64,000 nucleotides of DNA from Cinclus cinclus (taxonomy: Eukaryota; Chordata; Aves; Passeriformes; Cinclidae): the NCBI RefSeq assembly GCF_963662255.1, contig NC_085055.1, positions 3,651,102 to 3,715,101 on the forward strand, read 5' to 3'. The notes beneath the pieces were generated by a model, which searched no databases, was not told where the DNA came from, and was given only the letters and a program-made list of their open reading frames with translations. The translations under genes were made by a program, and so were the position numbers. Positions 38,921 through 49,995 of the stretch are shown piece by piece (the first letter of the stretch is position 1; each line of letters starts with the position of its first letter).

Positions 38921-41042
38921 GAGGCACCTGGAAAATGAAACCATGCCAGTAAATTTTTCACCATAGTGGTTAACAGCTTGGAGTAAAGCTTTGTAGGATG
39001 GAGTCTGTTTTCTACTAAAGTTATTAAATGAACCAGTAAGAGGCAAATGTGTGAAAAGGAACACTAATGAGTTATTTTTGGCTTTTTCTGAAACCTGTTT
39101 CTAACAGGAACACACATATCACTGGAAAGGAAGTCAGTCACTGATTGTCTTATGTCCTGGAGATCTTTCCTTTGCAAACTTACCTCATCCAAGGATTTCC
39201 AAGGCTGCTACCTTTACCTGAATTACTATGTTTTACTAACATCTACCATGTAATTTGTTGTTTGCCTGTTGTCATGTCATAGAGCATTACAAGCTTTACT
39301 CCGTGCTGTAATCATTCTCAAATTAAAGCTTTAGCTGCTCTGAAAACCTTCATAATATGCAGGTTTAACAGATGCTGTTTGATAGTGATTTCATTTAATT
39401 TACCCAAATAGAAAAGGAATCGGCAAATAATTCAATATTTCATATCAGCAAGGAATGAGTTCTTGCTTGGAGCTAAATCCTTTGTAGACTGCAAATTGTT
39501 GAGCTGCAGAGCCAAGTTGTCAGCCTTGGAAGTGTCATGCACGATGAAGAGCTGCTGTTCCTTGGAAACCTATTTGCAACCTATCGTGTCAGAAGTCCAA
39601 TTTCAGTTCTACATCCCTAACCATGCTTTTATTTTATTTCTTTTTTTTATTATTATTTTTTTAATACTGTCAAATCAAACTCAGCCTTGCAGACTGGAAT
39701 GGTTTTGTGTGGTGTATGTTCCCGAGGTGGCGGGAGGTGACATGAGGGAGTTTGAGGGTGTTCTGTGGCAGCTTCCTCCTTTACCAAACAGTGGCACAAA
39801 ATGCCACTTGGCTGCACAGAAAAGGGACAGAAAAAAGCCCTGCCCCATATTTAAATCCACATGAAGTAGAGGTTTTTCTCTCCTATTCCCTTCTTCTGTG
39901 TAGCCAGTGGAAGAGCAAAGAAGCCAAGGCCAGAGCAAAACTCCTTCAGCCCTTCCCCAGGGTTCTTCAAACCCTGACTCCAGTGTTGAACTGATGTGTG
40001 AAAAAGAGCATTAATGAGTGACTTTCCTCTGGGGCTCTGAGAAAATTTGCCTTTTACAGAGCAGGGGAAGAAAATGTTAGGCTGGAGGCAAGTGAGGAAT
40101 ATTGGTCATCTGTCTCAAATCAGTAATTAGTAAAAGGCTTAAACTGAATTAGAGATGTAAGGAAACAGGTAAAGCTTTTAAGGAATTTTACTCAAAGCTA
40201 AGCAGAGCTGTAGAGGACACATTTTCAAGGTGTCCTCCAAATTTACTTGTGGCACGTTATTCAACAGAATTGTGGTGTAATGAATGCTCCAAAGCAAAAC
40301 CTCAAACTGGTGCAGAATGTCAGATCTTAACCCAAGTCAGACCTCTGTGAACAGTCGTGGTAGGTCTGTTTAGGGGTGTGCCAAGTCTCTATTTGGGCAG
40401 TATGCTTCCAGCAGGTACATGTTGCAGAAATAAACCCATAAAATACAGTGAAATCGTTGAGATGGAGGCTTCTGTAGGCACTTGATAAAAGTTTTTCTAA
40501 GTACTTGCCACTTAGAGCAGCTTATCCTTGAAAAGGTATGTTATTGTTCAAGAAGAGGAAAAAGCCTTGATGTACAACATAAATGGCATATGTTTATAGA
40601 CTGAAAGATGTCTTTGGGGGCTCTTCAGTGTTTATTTCCTCTCGAGCCTTTTAAATATCCATTGTTTTGTGGTGAACTCCATCATTGTGTGTGTTTATAG
40701 ATTCACACATACTAGAGTGCTAATTGCTGCTGTTTAGAGAACTCTTGAAATCTGTTCAGGTACAGCAAAATAACAGTAAAATATACTGTTTTGTCCTACT
40801 TCCAATGTAATACAAGCTTGGTTTCCTGCTGTTTAAAGCCTCGTTGCTGCTCTGTGAAAAATGTTGTCCAGCAACAAAGAGCATCCAGAAAAACATCAGC
40901 TTTACTCACCAGATGCTGTCACATTTTTTTCCCAGTCTAATCTCTTACAGCTATTTCGTCATTAGTTGTAACAATGGCAGGTAAGACCATTTTCAGGCAA
41001 AAAGTGACCTTTCAGTTGACAGTGTGCTCTAATTGGTTTCAG

Positions 41043-41165
41043 TGATAGACCCCTGCACAAGTGGGAATGGAGGATGCTCACAAATCTGTCAGAATGAGAG
41101 AGGAATTGCAAAATGCAAGTGTCATCCAGGGTATTCTCTTTCTGCAGACGAAAAGTCCTGTTTAG
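41043..41165 (+). CDS. MEGF6: MEGF6 exon w4: EGF module (IDPC type)
   Basis: This 123-nt exon lies between attggtttcag and |gtaaga. It reads VIDPC, GNGGC, then CKCHPGYSL and ends KSCL, with six cysteines. It lacks the D-x-D/N-E-C calcium ligand set and the hydroxylation pattern, so it is probably a non-calcium EGF. This exon is AT-richer than its neighbours. It corresponds to the SPCANRNGSC-type repeat of the human protein as I remember it. Confidence 0.92.
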
Positions 41166-41819
41166 GTAAGAAACTCTGGGCTCTTTATTGTGAAGAAAGT
41201 TATTAATCAGTGCTCTGGCTTACTGAGCTGGGAGTGGGAAGGAATATGTTGTACAAATACATGTGTGCATTTTGGAAGAGCATTTCTTTCTGTGATATTC
41301 ACATCATCCCATAGTCTTGAAGGACATTTTTAGTGAAGAAAATTCCTCTGTGATCTCCGAAGTCATGCTTTCTAGCAACTGGGTTTGTAATGCTGTAGTG
41401 TTATTCTTGTAGGGTCCCTTTAAAATAATGTCCCAGATACAGCTCCTGCAAAATTGGTTCAAGTAAAAGTCTGAACCAGGTCACTGAAAAATCTATTTAG
41501 AATTCAAAGGGCTTTTTAGCTGGAGAACTGTTTCCATATTAATGGAGAAATTACTGTGAAGGAAGAAGTCATGATGTGTAAGATTTCCAAAGAGAGGAGC
41601 TTAAAAAGTTGAATTCTAAAGTCCTGTGTTTAGTCTGGGGTTGTCAGAAGAATCTGTAGCATTTCTGACTCAAAATTTGGGAGAGTTAAAGACCAGAATA
41701 CCTGCTTTTAGCTTTCAGTGAAACTCTTAGGATATAGCTTAGCAGTTTTATGAAATAAAAAAGCATTTGTGGACTTAATGGTGCAAAGATTTTTAACAGC
41801 CAAGTCAGGATCATCGTGT

Positions 41820-41845
41820 GTGTGTGTGTATATATACACACACAC
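41820..41845. repeat. Perfect 26-bp palindromic microsatellite
   Basis: A GT run passes through a TATATA centre into an AC run, giving exact twofold symmetry. It could extrude a cruciform or adopt Z-DNA. Confidence 0.95.
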
Positions 41846-43462
41846 TAATTTTACAATCCTCCTTTGAAAACTTGTCTGAAATCTTGCCAATATTTAAATT
41901 ATTTTCCATATAAAAGGTGCTGGGTGCCTTTCAAAATATTTACTTCCTACCCTGAGTATTTTACTCAGTTGCCTGTAAGCCCTTCTGTGAGTAGAATGGC
42001 AGATCTTAGTGATTCTCTCTTACTGCAATTACTGATGAGTAATTATTGAAAATAAGAACTATTTCCAAGTAGTGTAGGCACTTCACTGATGATGAGTGGA
42101 TGGAAACAACAGTGGGTTTAGCAGTAGGGTCAGCCTGTTGTTCGTTTTATTTCAGATACACATTGACATTTCCCTTGATGTATGTATAAACTGAATCACT
42201 GAGTTAACTTGCAGTGTTATATATTGGAACAAATTTTCTTCCCAGCCTCATGGCAACAATCTTTTGAATCATTAAGCAATGTGTTTTACCAGGGATATAC
42301 AATTATTGGGGTTTTTTTTTTCTCTTAGAAGTTACTCAATGCCTTTTGCAAAATTCAAGCTGTTTGGCTCTCTGGAAACTGAGCTGGAAGGAGACAGAGG
42401 GCAGCTGAGGTGTTGTACTTCAGCTATTAGCTGTATGACAGGAAGAAACCTGTGCAGGATGGTCACTGTGGTTCAACTATTTTTCTATTTAAAAAGAAGA
42501 ACGGAAAAGAGCATTTACAGCGTTGGCCAGCACAGTGTACTCGCAAACTGACGATTAGAGAAAAAGGAGAAATAACCCATTTTATTCTAAGCAGCAGCTG
42601 CTCCCATGGCTGCTTCAGAGAAGCTGTCATTTGTTCTGAAATTTTCATGAGCCAGTGTGTGTGGTGTTTGCACTGCCTGGGGCCTCTCTTTGCAAGGAGC
42701 CTGATTGCATCCATCAAACTCCTTGTGCTCGAGTGCAGGGGCCACGAGCACAGCACTGGGTGCAGCACATGTGGAGGGACAAAACTGTCAGAAAGTGATT
42801 TTCTGGGGCAAAAAGTGAAGAGCTGCACATCGGATTGCTTCCTGCCATTTTTAAGTCATGGAGCCAGTGTTGGTGCAATAAATAATCTGTATTTTGTCAG
42901 AATGGGAAGGAACAGGAGATGGATCAGGGGTTTGCCGTGTGTGATACCAGTGTTTGCACAGAGGTCAGTGTTCTGTGCAGCTGTATTTAGTGTAAATTTT
43001 TATGGATTTTCTTTTGGTTTTTAACTAATTACTCCTTAAAAGTACTTTCATGTTCCAGTGAGATTTTAGGAAGATGGACACCTTTGGGGGCATTTAACTC
43101 CAAAGTAAATACAGACCAGCGAGCGTGAAGCTGAGGAGCAGCCTGCTTGACAGAGGACTGGGGGGAAGAGCAGCCTCTCCCCTTAAGGCTCTGCACCTTT
43201 TCCTTTCCTCACAGGGGTGCTGAAGCTGCTGTGGTTGCAGCAGGTGCCTCCCCACTGCACTGCTGCAGAAGCAGCTGCAGGATTCAGGGATGATCTGTCC
43301 CCACTGGCCCTGCTGAAACCCAATCACCACTTAATCCAGATAATTTGACATCCAAAAAATAATCAACTATTTCCTGTTCCATTAATTAAACTATAATGGC
43401 TTGGAGGGCATGAGTCCTCTAATTCCAAAATTTTGGAAGTTTCTTCTGAGTTCCTCACACGA

Positions 43463-43510
43463 GATCTTCTTTTGCCATTGCTCTTTGATCTTCTTTTGCC
43501 ATTGCTCTTT
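43463..43510 (+). repeat. Perfect 24-bp tandem duplication
   Basis: Two identical adjacent copies starting gatcttcttttgcc, pyrimidine-rich, about 285 bases before exon w5. Confidence 0.95.
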
Positions 43511-43794
43511 TTACAGGAATAATAAATAAGCTGCTTTGACTGATACTGCAAATATAGTGTTTGATACTGTAAATGTTCACAATGAGAAGTTCAAGGTCAA
43601 TGGTGCTCAGAAAAAAGATTGTTCTGGAGAATAATGTGAGTATAATGTTCCTGGGTTCATTGGGTGCTGTCCTTTGTAGACCGACACCAGGATAATCCTT
43701 GCAGCAGATATTTGGAAATGCAGCCATGCCTACGTAGAGCAGCATTATTTTTTCATTTCAATATCCATCTGAAAGAGTTTCTCTGTACTTACAG

Positions 43795-43917
43795 ACGTTG
43801 ATGAGTGTGCAGAGGGCAGAGCCAGGTGTGCCCATCGCTGTGTGAACACCCCGGGCTCCTTCAGCTGTGCCTGCAGCCCTGGCTTTGAGCTGGGGGCGGA
43901 CGGGCGGCAGTGCTACC
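43795..43917 (+). CDS. MEGF6: MEGF6 exon w5: calcium-binding EGF module
   Basis: This 123-nt exon lies between ctgtacttacag and |gtaagt. It reads DVDEC, CAHRCVN, then the hydroxylation signature [12 protein letters not shown], and ends GADGRQCY. It has six cysteines. The final codon is split C|GC, so the next exon continues with Arg, reproducing the QCYRIEMEI bridge. That bridge is a strong family marker. Confidence 0.95.
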
Positions 43918-46452
43918 GTAAGTGACCCTGCTCAGCCCTGCTCTGAGCCTCTTCTCTCTGCTCCCTGCTAGGCCTCCCCGGGATTAGCATTCCCACCAGA
44001 AAAATTGTGTGCAAAAGCTCAAGCTTAATACTGTTTTCTTCCTCTGCTGCTGCTGCTGGGATTGCAGGGTGGCGCGTTCCTAAGCCTGTGTTCACAGACC
44101 TTAATTACTGCCTTTCAAAGAGCAAATAGCCCTGTTGGTTTGTCTTCAGAGTCTGGTGAATTCTGCTGCAGAGCTACCAGAATGCTGCTGTTCTGTGAAA
44201 TGTATTCATTCCTGCCCTCCTCCTCCTCCTCCCAGCTTTCTTACAGAACTGCTGCAAGAGAAAACCAACATGATGTTCTGCTCTTGTCTTTACCTGTCTG
44301 GGTTTGCTTATGTTTCTCCTGAGATTATTGACACTGTTAAGAGGATGCTTTTTTTTTAAAAAGGCAGCAAAAAAGAAAGATTCAGGATGAAAATATAGTT
44401 GAACAACTCAAACTTCCCAAACTACAGCAAGCCTTGTTGTCTTTCCTCACATACTTACCTCTCTTGCCAGCGGGGTTTCTTAATCAACACAGCTTTTCTG
44501 GAGAGGGGGACTGACTCCCAGTGCTGTTAGCTGATAGGTGATCCTAGCCTGCCCTTGAGGGCAAATTTAGATTAATAAAGGAGGTGATGTGGAAGAGTTG
44601 GGGTTATTATGGACCTAACATAAGCTCCCTGGAATGCAGACAAAAGCATGACCTGTTTTAGCAAAGAGGTGGGCAAAGATCATTCAATCTAATAATACTG
44701 TGCAAGAGCTTTCAGCAGAGCTTCCTTAGGAAAATATGCTGCATGCCAGAGAATGAGTGCTTTATTTAAGAATGTGTGTGTAAGAAATAGTTATTAAGAA
44801 TGAAATCCAGTTTCAAGGCATTAACATACATTAAAAACAAAACCCAATTATGTGGGAGACATCCTGGAGATTTATTTCATAGGTGATGGGGAACTATGAG
44901 TGGTGCAATGGCAGAGGAGATGTGATTAATATATAGATATGAAATCTTGTGTCACAGGCATAAAAAAGAGGTTTAAACCACTTAGATTTCATTGTGCTTT
45001 TCTGATAATATTTTTTCTGGATGTTCAGTAGATCTCAGGGGATGGTGATTCTCTGTGCCTCATGTACAATATTGCAGAGCAAACAATAAAAATAAAAACA
45101 TTCTGCATATATTTATGATCAGGATTATCCCAGTGTTTGAGCAATTTACAATCTTTGTTTATTCTTTCATTTCCCTAGTGGCTGGGGAAGAGCTGGTATT
45201 TCAGTTTTACTGATGAAGAACTGAGACAAAGTAAATGATGAAGATAGTATATAAAGTCAGATTCTGCATTTAATCTCTGGGTTTGCTAAATCCCAGTTTA
45301 ACATACTGGACAGGAGACATGATTTTTCTCCCTGGTGCAAATATCAGACTATGCATGAGATGTAGATATATTTATTCTCTTAATTTATACCCTCTTCCAG
45401 CTGGAATTACATTTCTTGGTGACAAGCAGGTTGCTCTCTGGGAGCACAAAAAGGGGTAGGACCAGAGCCCACCAACACAGATGTGTCTGGGGAGATTCTG
45501 TGCCAGGTCTGATGGCCACCACTCCAAGCTGGGGTGTTTCTGGAAGTACAGGGGCTCCTTTAGGAAGGGTGTTTCTCAGTTCCCCTACATAGTAGGAGAA
45601 ATTATTTCCTCTCTAAATAGCTCTGTAACATGACAAGCTGGCTAATCCTCCATGAAAAACTTTATAACTGACTCTGTGGTTTCTTTTCATCCTGGAAAGC
45701 TCATCTGATGGAGTATTTGGGTGGGAATGAGGTGGCCAGGTATTCCCTTTTTTATTGAGGGCTCCCATTGGAAGTAGCCAGGATGTTCTGAGGACTGTCT
45801 AGTGCAGCCACACAAGGAGGACGTGGAAGTCTGTCAGGGCAAAGGGGAATGGCAGCCATACTGCACCACCCTGTCTTAGCTGTAAAAGTCTCAGCAGAGC
45901 TGCTGTGTGCCCCTGGAAGGGGCATCCAAGGACCAAAACCTGGAGATTGTTTTGCATTGTGGTTGTGTGTTCATTTCACCAGCTGAAGAAGTCTCAAAGC
46001 CTTTGTGTCTAGGAGATATTTCAGGATCCAGCTATTTGCCATTCCCGTGCAAAACTCAAAGCTGCTCTTTAGGAAGTGTGTCAGGCTGGGTTCAGGCACC
46101 AGCTGGGCTCCTCAGATGGTTCTGTCCCTTCTCTGGGGCAAGCACTGTGCCCAAAAAAAGCTTAAACCTGAGGGAAGGCTCCTGTAGCAGGTGGCTGCTG
46201 GAATACTGAAGTAACTTCACGTGGCTGAATTTGAGAGCATCCCTGGTTGTGACAGAGACCAACACCTGGAGCTCAGTGGCTCCGCAGCCTGCTCTTCCAG
46301 GCAGGAGGTGTGAGCTGATGATACTCACTGCTCCAGCACCCATGACTGCTGTTTTTACAGCGGGCTGATCCTCCAGCGACTTCCCCCCCCCCCTCCCCCC
46401 CCCCCACCCTGGGCTTGCTTTCTAACATCCTTTTGATTTCTTTTTCCGCAAG
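43918..46452 (+). other. MEGF6: MEGF6 intron w5 (2.5 kb)
   Basis: Unique sequence with a short CTG run (about 44044) and a CCT run (about 44218). Near its 3' end is a pair of C11 tracts separated by one T (46383-46405). No exon or transposon was recognised. Confidence 0.85.
46383..46405. repeat. C11-T-C11 tract upstream of an acceptor
   Basis: Two 11-base cytosine runs separated by one thymine, ending 47 bases before exon w6. They form part of the pyrimidine-rich region before the acceptor. The opposite strand is a G-run that could form a G-quadruplex. Confidence 0.95.
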
Positions 46453-46810
46453 GCATCGAGATGGAAATCGTGGACAGCTGCCGGGATGGGAACGGCGGCT
46501 GCTCGCACCGCTGCGAGCACACGGCGGCGGGACCGCGCTGCTCCTGCGGCCGCGGCCAGCGCCTCGGCGGGGACGGCAAAACCTGCTCAGGTAACCGTGC
46601 CCGGAGCCGGCAGCGGGTGTGCAAGGGCCCGGGGAGCCTGCAGGAGAGCTGTCGCTCGGGGGAAGCATCCCCGCGCCTTCCCTCCCCTCCTGCAGGTGTT
46701 AATTAACAGCGCTGCTCCCGCTTGCCTGGCTGCGGGAGCTCGCCGGGCTGAGTCACCGACTCGGTGGAAGCGACACTGGCACCACGGCCGTGTCTCACCG
46801 TGGGCAGCAC
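46450..46810. promoter_or_regulatory. CpG-rich patch covering exon w6 and the following intron
   Basis: Dense CpG (CGGCGG, GCGGCCGCGG, CCGGAGCCGG and similar) begins at the exon and continues well past the donor, so coding constraint alone does not explain it. It could be an intragenic CpG island or a GC-biased gene-conversion hotspot. No promoter motif was identified. Confidence 0.4.
46453..46590 (+). CDS. MEGF6: MEGF6 exon w6: EGF module with RIEMEIV leader
   Basis: This 138-nt exon lies between ttttccgcaag and |gtaacc. It begins RIEMEIVDSC, a short bridge before the module, then NGGC and HRC, and ends GKTCS. It has six cysteines and no D-x-D/N-E-C start, so calcium binding is doubtful. 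It is very GC- and CpG-rich, in contrast to exons w4 and w8, and CpG density continues about 200 bases into the next intron. The acceptor has AAG rather than the commoner CAG, but the frame and the bridge fix the start. Confidence 0.94.
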
Positions 46811-47085
46811 AAGCATCGCAGACCTGACCTTGTTCCCCTTCCCTTCTCGGCTGGTGGCTGTGGCTGGGAGCAGCAGCGCAACTGCTCCCGAGTGCTTCAT
46901 GCACAAACTCCACCTTGTGATCCAGAAGGGTTTCCATTGGATTTCCTCAGCGATGAGGTTGCACTTCTGCCTGTGAGAAGTCTCACTTGGGAGGTGAAAG
47001 CAACAGAGTTGGATTTGGGTTTATTTTGAGACAAGAGCTTAAAAATTCATTCATGTTTTAAGCAATTCTACTATGAGATTTTTTT

Positions 47086-47112
47086 GTGTGTGAGCGTGTG
47101 TGTGTGTGCGCG
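47086..47112. repeat. TG microsatellite (imperfect)
   Basis: TG units interrupted by AGCG, ending GCGCG. Confidence 0.9.
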
Positions 47113-48341
47113 TTCATTTTGTGTTTTGTTTATGGCTTTTGACATACAAACTGTATCTCATATCTCATTCTGCTTTGGGCTTGCTGTCACTATGCCATTA
47201 CAATTTTTAAGAATAGCCAGGAGAAGGGAGGAGTGGAAAAAGGAGCAGGCACCACAAAGCAGTGTAGTGAGATATGAGATGGTGAGAAGAGGAGAGAGTG
47301 GGAGCATTGATGAGTGTGAGAGGCATTACAGACAAAAGGAGTCTTACAAGGAAAAAAAAGCCAAGTGCAGGAGAGAGGAGGAGCAGGGGAGGAGGGAAAC
47401 TCTGAGGGCTGCAAGGACAGGTAGTGATGGAGCTTAAAAAGCAAGACAGAAAAAGTCTGGGAGGCAGATTTGGAGCCAGAGCCTCGCAGGGGTGGGTGGG
47501 TTACACAGGCTTGTTTGTACAGCTGACAGGAGGCAAGGCAGCCTCCTGCCCGCATCCCAGCTCAGTGACCTGCTGCTGGGGTTTTCGGAGGGAAGCAGAT
47601 ACTCCAGACACAGCAAGGGAAGGGGGAGAACACAGAGGAAGGCTGAGAACATGAAGAGTTGCTCTTAACAGCAAAAATCTCCTTTTTGTTGCATGCAGAT
47701 TTTGCATTCCTACACAAACAGGGTGCTGTTGCTGGAACCCAGAGCAAGGCATCACCTGATGTAGTGCAGAGGAGTTCAGCTTGTGACATTTCTGGAAAAC
47801 ACTGCCTTCAAATAACCTGCATTAATCATTTTCACACTGACCTCCTCACCTCAATTGATTAATTACATTTTCTTTCTCCCGTCCGTGTTTCCTCATAAAG
47901 TTGGTGCTCCTTCCAAGGTTAATTGAGACACTGACCTTTCCCATCTGCAGCTGCTCAGCCAGGCCACGTTCAGAAGCATTTTGCAGACTCAGCATTGACA
48001 AGGTGGCCCTTGGATGGCCACTGACCTGCTCAGCAGCCTGACAGCAGCCAGGAGCCTGCAGTGCACAGATAACAGCTCAGCTCTCCTATCTAACAGTGGT
48101 GTCAATGATACCAATTTCTGAGTGGGCACAGAGCAGGAGGAGGCAACAGGAAATCAGTTACCAAAAACTACAATTGAACTTTCCAGGCTGCTGCTGTCCA
48201 GCAAGTGCCTGGTTGGATCAGAGCATTGTTAGTTTGCATTGAATAAGGTTGAATGTAAAGAAGTCTAAATGGTCAAATGTAAGTCACTGTTAAACAGAAT
48301 GTTTTTGAGGGCTGGTGGGTCCTTGCTGTTGTCTCTGATTT

Positions 48342-48620
48342 TCATAGAACCATAGAATATTCTGAGTTGTAAGGGACACACAAGGATCATTGAGTCCCAT
48401 TCCTGGCCCTGCACAGACACCCCAACAATCCCACCCTGTGCATCCCTGAGAGTGTTATCCAAACCTTCAGGAGCTCTGGCAGCCTCAGGGCTGTGCCCAT
48501 TCCCTGGGGAGCCTGGGCAGTGCCCAGCACCCTCTGGGGAAAGAACCTTTCCTGATATCCACCCCAAACCTTCCTGACACAGCTCCAGCCGTTCCCTCGG
48601 GTCTGTCCTTGGTCACCTGC
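48342..48620 (-). mobile_element. CR1 LINE 3' fragment, antisense
   Basis: Begins catagaaccatagaat and gagttgtaagggaca, then caaggatcattgagtcc and ccctggggagcctgggcagt. This resembles a different CR1 subfamily from the other copies (gagttggaagggacccaca type). Confidence 0.9.
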
Positions 48621-48873
48621 AAGACCAGCTGGTGTTTTGTAAATCCCCTCATGGCAGCTCAGACTTGTAGAGGAGATGCCTTTCCCAGGATGTGGAGGGT
48701 CCTGGCTGCTATGGGAGAAGGTAGAAGGCAGCTGCTGACAGGTTTTAGGATTCAGACAGTGTTTATGTGGTTGAAGGAGGGTGTAAAGAAGTGAGTGCTA
48801 CAGCACAATAGCTATGAGCAGAGCTGTGGCAGAAGCTCAGACTGTCTCTGAACGTGCTGCCCTTTTCTTGCAG

Positions 48874-48996
48874 AGGTCGATGAGTGTGAGACTGGAGAGT
48901 CCTGCTGCTCCCAGTTCTGCATCAACTACGCAGGGGGCTACGAGTGTGCCTGCAAGGCAGGGTTCCAGCTCAGCGCTGACGGCTGCTCCTGCGATG
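48874..48996 (+). CDS. MEGF6: MEGF6 exon w7: calcium-binding EGF with eight cysteines
   Basis: This 123-nt exon lies between cttttcttgcag and |gtgagc. It reads EVDEC, ESCCSQFC, then the hydroxylation signature C-I-N-Y-A-G-G-Y-x-C-x-C, and ends ADGCSCD. It has eight cysteines instead of six: a CC doublet in the first half and an extra C in the CSC end. Human MEGF6 has, from memory, the same arrangement, so an extra disulfide is likely. An antisense CR1 begins about 38 bases past the donor. Confidence 0.94.
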
Positions 48997-49872
48997 GTGA
49001 GCACGGACTCAGGGGATGGGATGGGATGGGCTGGGCTGGAGGGCACCTCAAAACCATCTCATTCCACCCCTGCGATGGGTAGGGACACCTTCCACTATCC
49101 CAGGTTGCTTCAAGCTCTGTCCAGGCTGGCCTGGAACATATCCAGGGATGGGGCAGCCACAGCTTCTCTGGACAGCCAGGGCCTTACCACCCTCACAGGA
49201 AAGAATTCCCTCCTAATATCCAACCTAAACCTTCCCTCTGTTAATCTAAAGCCATTCCCACTTGTCCTGCATCATTCCATGCCCTTGTCAAAAGTCTTTT
49301 TGTACGAGTGGCAGAGTCTAACTAATCACAGCCCAGGGTAGAAGAAATGCTGTCAAAGCCCTTTGCAGGGCTTTGTGAGCACTGCCCTAATGAGAGTCAC
49401 TGACCCCGTGCCAGCTTTGCTGATAAGGTTTTACAAACTCGTAATTTCCACTTTGTGAGGCTGCAATGCAGGAATAACCCACCATCCAGTGTGGGGAAGT
49501 GGGGATGTGGGAGATGAGCCTGCATAGAGAAACTTTCCCTCCTCTCTCCATGGACACTGTATATTGGATGTGTGCTAAAACACTCCTTCCACAAAAGAAG
49601 AGCCCTCAAAATAACTGAAAGATCAGCTGATCTTAACAGCTTAAAGCATCTATTTTCACTTGAGACAAGAACATCAGTGAAATAATCTGCTCCCTGTAGC
49701 CCTGAAATGTTTTCTTACCTCCAATACCAGAGAGAAACCAAGAGCCCCAAAACACATAAGAAAAATTGTTTTCTTACGTATAGAATAATTTGTCAGATGC
49801 AGCTGGGCACAGCATGGGCTCTCCAAGCAGAAGTGTTTGTTCCTATTCACCATTTATGTCTGGATTTTCTAG
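48997..49872 (+). other. MEGF6: MEGF6 intron w7 (0.9 kb)
   Basis: Contains an antisense CR1 at 49035-49300, close to the donor. The remainder is unique sequence without an evident exon. Confidence 0.85.
49035..49300 (-). mobile_element. CR1 LINE 3' fragment, antisense, next to an exon donor
   Basis: Carries ccactatcccaggttgctt, ccacagcttctctggacagc and attccctcctaatatccaac. It lacks the extreme 3' end and is degraded. Confidence 0.88.
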
Positions 49873-49995
49873 ATGTGGATGAATGTCATCTGGATAATGG
49901 CAACTGTGACCATTTCTGTGTGAATTCCCTGGGGTCGTACGAGTGTGCCTGTAAGGAGGGTTACAGGCTTGGGGATAGCAGATGGGCCTGTGTGG
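49873..49995 (+). CDS. MEGF6: MEGF6 exon w8: last calcium-binding EGF module
   Basis: This 123-nt exon lies between tggattttctag and |gtgagt. It reads [13 protein letters not shown], then [12 protein letters not shown] (hydroxylation signature) and ends RWACV. It has six cysteines and closes the N-terminal calcium-binding array. Confidence 0.95.

Larger units (their letters stand above)
36785..41042 (+). other. MEGF6: MEGF6 intron w3 (4.3 kb)
   Basis: Contains a CA microsatellite (37317-37339), a G-rich, relatively GC-high stretch at about 37480-38050 with spurious long open frames on both strands, a small 9-bp-stem hairpin near 37888-37909 and a sense CR1 tail (38760-38920). No exon is seen. 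Confidence 0.85.
41166..43794 (+). other. MEGF6: MEGF6 intron w4 (2.6 kb)
   Basis: Contains a perfect 26-bp palindrome of alternating purine-pyrimidine sequence (41820-41845) and a perfect 24-bp tandem duplication (43463-43510). The open frame at 42452-43024 has no domain signature and no splice logic. No exon is seen. Confidence 0.85.
46591..48873 (+). other. MEGF6: MEGF6 intron w6 (2.3 kb)
   Basis: CpG-rich up to about 46810, then a TG microsatellite (47086-47112), a purine-rich stretch (about 47215-47460) and an antisense CR1 (48342-48620). No exon is supported. Confidence 0.85.

Noticed and set aside
42452..43024. 190-codon open frame on the + strand
   Set aside because: Irregular cysteines, no EGF spacing, no acceptor or donor; lies entirely in intron w4.
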